From contig NZ_LMDB01000012.1 of the NCBI RefSeq assembly GCF_001425005.1, forward strand, positions 434,001 to 498,000: 64,000 nt of DNA, written 5' to 3'. The translations under genes were made by a program, and so were the position numbers. The notes beneath the pieces are model-generated. The model saw only the letters and a list, made by a program, of their open reading frames with translations. It was not told the DNA's origin and did not search any database. The stretch is from Duganella sp. Root336D2. Lineage in GTDB: Bacteria; Pseudomonadota; Gammaproteobacteria; Burkholderiales; Burkholderiaceae_D. Below are positions 60,797-64,000 of the stretch, piece by piece; within the stretch, counting starts at the first letter, position 1, and every line of letters begins with the position of its first letter.

Positions 60797-62534
60797 GGCT
60801 GGCCTCCAGTTGTTGGTAGCGCCACTGGCTGGCATACCAGCCGTTCAGCGCAAGCAGTTCCTCGTGCGAGCCCGACTCTGTGATGCGGCCGCGCTGCAGC
60901 ACCACGATCTGGTCCGCATCCACTACGGCGCTCAGGCGATGGCTGGCGATAATGGCGCTGCGGGTGGCGTGGGCGCGGCGCAGTTCTTCCAGGTGTTGCA
61001 GGATGGCGGTTTCGGTGCCGGTGTCGACCGCCGACAGGGCGTCGTCCAGCAGCAGCAAGTCGTTGTCCGACAGCAGGGCGCGCGCGATTGCGACGCGCTG
61101 GCGCTGGCCGCCGGACAGGGTAATGCCTTTCTCGCCCACTTCGGTTTCATACTTGTGCGGGAACAGCAGGATGTCGTCGTGGATGGCCGCCAGGTCGGCC
61201 GCACGCTCGACTTCCGCGCGGGTGGCGCCGGGCTTGGCCAGTGCGATATTGTCCGCAATCGAAGCCGAGAACAGGAAGGACTCCTGCGGCACCCAGCTGA
61301 TTGCCGCGCGCAGTGCCTGCAGCGTGTACCGGTCCAGCGCGTGGCCACTCCAGGTGGCGCTACCCTGGGTAGGCGTCACCTGGCGCAGCAGGACGCGCAG
61401 CAGCGTCGATTTGCCGGAGCCGGTCGGCCCGACAAGGCCCAGGGTCTGGCCTGGCTTCAGCGTCAGCGAAATGTCCGACAGAGCCGGTTCGTGCTGGCCG
61501 GGATAGGCGAAGCCCACGCCGTGCAATTCCAGGTTGCCGGGAGCGACGCGGGGCAAGCTGCCGTGGTCCTCAATGGTCAGCGGAGCATCCAGCATCGGCT
61601 GCAGGCGCGCATAGGCGGCGCGGCCGCGTTCGATCAGCGACAGCACCCAGCCCGCGGCAAACATCGGCCAGATCAATTGGCCAAGGTACATGCTGAAGGA
61701 AGTCAGTTCGCCAATTGTCAGTTCGCCGCGCCACACGAGGAAACCGCCGAGGCCCAGCGACAGGCCGGTAGCTGCTGTCAGCGTAAGACCGACTGCCGGC
61801 TCATAAGCCGCCTCCCAGCGCTGCGCGGTCAGGCTGGCATCGGCAGCGGCGCCGGCCAGTTCTTCGAAACGCGTGCTGCTGCGCTGTTCCAGTCCAAGCG
61901 CACGCAAGGTGCGCACGCCGGACAGCGTCTCCTGAACGTGGTCGTTCAAAGCGCTGAACCGCTTCAGCGAATCGGCAGAAGCGGTATGGATGTGCGACGA
62001 AATGCGCCAGAAGGCCCAGGCCATCAGGGGGAAAGGGATCAGCGCAAACAAGGCCAGGCGCCAGTCGACGCCGACCAGCATCATGCCCAGCACCAGCAGC
62101 AGGGTAAGCGAACCATCGAAGCCAGCCAGCATCGCCTCGCCCGCCGCCATCTCGATGGCATCAATGTCATTAGTGGCCAAGGCCATCAAGTCGCCGGTGC
62201 GCTGCTTCTGGAAGAACTGCGGACCTTGCAGCGACAGGCGGCGATAGAAACGTGTGCGCAGCTCAACGCCCAGTTGATAAGCGGCCGAGAACAGCTTCAT
62301 GCGCCACGCAACGCGCAAGCCATAGTTCGCCACACCCAGGATGAGGAGCAAGCCGATGGCCTGCCACAAAGCTTCGCGGCCAAGCTTGCCCGCCGCCAGT
62401 CCATCGACCATCAAGCCGATCTGGCGCGGGATACTGATACCGATGATGGCAACCCCGGCCAGCATGGCGCCGGCGGCTGCGTAAGGACGCCAATGGCTAC
62501 GGACGAAGCCACCGATCAGGCGCGATAAACTCAT
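60783..62534 (-). CDS. ABC exporter subunit, TMD-NBD fusion (MdlA-like)
   Basis: A 583-residue half-transporter with six TM helices (~15-310) and an NBD. Walker A is [11 protein letters not shown], signature LSGGQRQRVAIARAL, and Walker B LLLLDDALSAVD, where Asp replaces the catalytic Glu. That replacement is the mark of the degenerate site in MdlAB/BmrCD/TM287-288-type heterodimers. The ATG at 62534 starts the TM domain. It overlaps the partner gene by 14 bp. Confidence 0.88.
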   Translation of the reverse strand: MSLSRLIGGFVRSHWRPYAAAGAMLAGVAIIGISIPRQIGLMVDGLAAGKLGREALWQAIGLLLILGVANYGLRVAWRMKLFSAAYQLGVELRTRFYRRLSLQGPQFFQKQRTGDLMALATNDIDAIEMAAGEAMLAGFDGSLTLLLVLGMMLVGVDWRLALFALIPFPLMAWAFWRISSHIHTASADSLKRFSALNDHVQETLSGVRTLRALGLEQRSSTRFEELAGAAADASLTAQRWEAAYEPAVGLTLTAATGLSLGLGGFLVWRGELTIGELTSFSMYLGQLIWPMFAAGWVLSLIERGRAAYARLQPMLDAPLTIEDHGSLPRVAPGNLELHGVGFAYPGQHEPALSDISLTLKPGQTLGLVGPTGSGKSTLLRVLLRQVTPTQGSATWSGHALDRYTLQALRAAISWVPQESFLFSASIADNIALAKPGATRAEVERAADLAAIHDDILLFPHKYETEVGEKGITLSGGQRQRVAIARALLSDNDLLLLDDALSAVDTGTETAILQHLEELRRAHATRSAIIASHRLSAVVDADQIVVLQRGRITESGSHEELLALNGWYASQWRYQQLEASLDAA

Positions 62535-62614
62535 ATGCTCAGAAGGAAAATGCTGCCAAGAGCCTGCAAGCATACCTCAGCGCAGAATTTCTCGCCGAGC
62601 GCGCCTCTGCGATG

Positions 62615-62689
62615 AAAGTCGGGGTCAGGTCCGGCAATCGGACAAATCGCTATGCGATTTGTCCGATTGCCGGACCTGACCCCGACTTT
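62615..62689. repeat. 75-bp perfect palindrome, copy 2
   Basis: Two 36-bp arms pair perfectly around a 3-nt loop (TAT, 62651-62653). The arm opens AAAGTCGGGGTCAGGTCCGG and closes GGACAAATCGC. It differs from copy 1 (29511-29585) mainly by CAGGTC for CAGCTC, with the matching change in the other arm, and by the stem end next to the loop. It starts 5 nt after the phasin stop codon on the minus strand, the same position as copy 1. Confidence 0.92.
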
Positions 62690-62693
62690 TAAA

Positions 62694-63332
62694 TTACTTG
62701 TGAGCTTTGTTGCCGTTGGCGTTGGCGTTGGCGGCTTTTGGATCGGGGAAGCTGGCGGCTGCTTTGACTGGCTTGGCGTCGGCTTTTGCTTCGGCTTTGA
62801 CTTCCGGCTTGCTTTCCACTACATCGGGCTTTGCTTCGACTTTGGCTTCGGCTTTTGGTGCCGGCTTGGGCTCGGCTTTGGCGGCCTTCGGTGCAGGTGC
62901 CGGGACTGGAGCAGGGGCTGGAGCAGGGGCTGCTACCGGCGCCGGCGCTGGCGCGGCAATCGGTGCGGACAGTTTCGGCAGGTTTACGGCTTGCGTGCCG
63001 GCTTCTTTCAATTGCTCTTGCGCTGCCTGGAACAATTCCGCCTGGGTCTTGCTGGCAATGCTGAACAGTTCGCGGTTGTAGGCGAACAGGCCGTCGAAGT
63101 TGGGCACGCGGGCGCTGCTCTTGGCGAAGAATTCTTGCGGATCTTTCGCCTCCAGCAGTTCACGCGCGGCGGCGGAACTCTTTTCGACGGAGGCTTTGGT
63201 GGTGCTCAGGTTGAGAGCAATCACCTTTTGCGCGCCTTCGAAGGCAGTGGTGGCGAGGTTGTTGAGGATTTTCAGCTGCGCTTCCAGCTGCGACTTGGTG
63301 GCTGCGGAAAATTGCTCGGGAATCGAAAACAT
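62694..63332 (-). CDS. Phasin family protein
   Basis: A 212-residue protein. Residues ~1-110 are a phasin domain (MFSIPEQFSAATKSQLEAQL, FEGAQKVIALNLSTTKASVE, LFAYNRELFSIASKTQAELF), which coats polyhydroxyalkanoate granules. Residues ~125-212 are a low-complexity Ala/Pro tail passing into Lys/Glu/Ala repeats (KPEVKAEAKADAKPVKAAA), like histone-H1-type PHA proteins. GGAG stands 6 nt before ATG 63332. The perfect palindrome follows the stop by 5 nt. Confidence 0.87.
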   Translation of the reverse strand: MFSIPEQFSAATKSQLEAQLKILNNLATTAFEGAQKVIALNLSTTKASVEKSSAAARELLEAKDPQEFFAKSSARVPNFDGLFAYNRELFSIASKTQAELFQAAQEQLKEAGTQAVNLPKLSAPIAAPAPAPVAAPAPAPAPVPAPAPKAAKAEPKPAPKAEAKVEAKPDVVESKPEVKAEAKADAKPVKAAASFPDPKAANANANGNKAHK

Positions 63333-63507
63333 ATTTTCTCCTGGATCGATGGGAAATGGTGCGCTGCAATAAACCCATTCTAGCGACGAAATATGGTAAT
63401 GGAAAGACATTTTTGCCGACTATTAAAGCAAAAGTTATGCGCTGCAACATTGCGTGGCCTGCGCGGCCTGCCTACAATCGGCCATCCCCAACCTGTGGAG
63501 CTATGCG

Positions 63508-64000
63508 ATGGATCTTGTAATCCGCAATGCCAGCTTGCCCGATGGCCGCCATGGCATCGATATCGCCATCAACAACGGCCGCATCGCCGAAGTCGCTCCT
63601 GCTTTGCAAGCCAAGGGCGCGCGTGAGATCGATGCCGAAGGCGACCTGGTCGCGCCGCCTTTCGTCGATGCGCATTTCCATATGGATGCCACGCTCAGTT
63701 ACGGCCTGCCGCGTGTGAACCAGTCCGGCACGCTGCTGGAAGGTATTGCCTTGTGGGGTGAGCTAAAGCCGCAGCTGACGCAGGAGGCCCTGGTGGAACG
63801 CGCGCTGCAGTATTGCGATTGGGCCGTGGCGCGCGGCTTGCTCGCGATTCGCAGTCACGTGGATGTGTGCGACGACCGCTTGCTGGCAGTGGAGGCGCTG
63901 CTTGATGTAAAGCGCCGCGTGGCACCTTACCTTGACCTGCAGCTGGTGGCTTTCCCGCAGGATGGCGTGCTGCGCAGCCCGACTGCGCTGACCAACCTGA
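63508..64000 (+). CDS. Amidohydrolase, cytosine-deaminase-like (partial)
   Basis: The first 164 codons of an amidohydrolase that runs off the window. The start is ATG 63508 with GTGGAG 7 nt upstream. MDLVIRNASLPDG is a typical first strand of the family, and the metal-binding motif is FVDAHFHMDATL (HxH). SHVDVCDD supplies further conserved residues of the cytosine/isoguanine-deaminase branch. The C-terminal active-site residues are outside the window, so the substrate is open. Confidence 0.82.
   Translation, partial: MDLVIRNASLPDGRHGIDIAINNGRIAEVAPALQAKGAREIDAEGDLVAPPFVDAHFHMDATLSYGLPRVNQSGTLLEGIALWGELKPQLTQEALVERALQYCDWAVARGLLAIRSHVDVCDDRLLAVEALLDVKRRVAPYLDLQLVAFPQDGVLRSPTALTNL

Noticed and set aside
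60543-62528. A 661-codon plus frame opposite the ABC exporter genes
   Set aside because: Both minus-strand genes have complete ABC motifs; the plus frame has none.
1-64000. CRISPR arrays, tRNA or rRNA genes, insertion sequences, integrases
   Set aside because: I found no regularly spaced repeats, no cloverleaf-like sequence and no transposase or integrase motifs on reading both strands.

Overview
The window is high-GC DNA with dense, tightly overlapping genes. It looks like a betaproteobacterium of the family Oxalobacteraceae (Massilia, Duganella or Janthinobacterium type). The gene families point there: NodT-type efflux triads, a PEP-CTERM/exosortase module, a phasin with an Ala/Pro/Lys-rich tail (polyhydroxyalkanoate storage), DUF1800/DUF1501 pairs, CHASE and GGDEF/HD-GYP signalling proteins, and anaerobic NrdDG. 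The placement is inferred from gene content only. I saw no rRNA, tRNA, CRISPR array, transposase or integrase.

Layout. 6-4122: an MFS, HlyD and outer-membrane-factor triad (+). 4119-7764: a three-gene exosortase module (-) with one PEP-CTERM VIT/vWA membrane protein. 7849-14492: an RND efflux operon (-) trailed by GyrI-like and DUF1003 genes. 14633-17253: secreted DUF1800/DUF1501 pair. 17250-18902: SnoaL-like gene and divergent LysR regulator. 18899-21573: a four-gene flavinylation operon (heme-b-like membrane protein, ApbE, FMN-binding protein, outer-membrane protein) behind a good Fur box. 21648-23797: two-component proteins. 23840-29412: M1 peptidase, DUF6702, TonB receptor and 2OG-Fe dioxygenase. 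29511-31156: hydrolase with an OhrR-like MarR regulator. 31280-35091: Zn-ribbon protein, HD-GYP regulator and CHASE histidine kinase.

35092-37990 is a more AT-rich accessory patch with a truncated Sir2 gene and small orphan genes. 37994-40602 encodes class III ribonucleotide reductase. Its glycyl-radical segment is a separate 57-residue gene, and two NrdR boxes 31 bp apart precede it. 41577-45400 is a run of nine small, mostly uncharacterised genes on one strand. 45520-48214 holds an isomerase/PhyH pair with a divergent LysR and an excellent palindromic operator. 48222-54394 holds membrane and hypothetical proteins, an M29-like protein, a repeat lipoprotein and a TPR-GGDEF protein. 54635-62534 has an ABC-2 exporter, a chemoreceptor and a heterodimeric ABC exporter. 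A phasin and a partial cytosine-deaminase-like amidohydrolase close the window.

Themes: export (four transporter systems), envelope redox and iron, and signalling. The most unusual points are the split NrdD, two 75-bp perfect hairpins lying exactly 5 nt after the stop codons of unrelated genes, a start codon buried in an 11-bp stem, and the Fur-controlled flavinylation operon.
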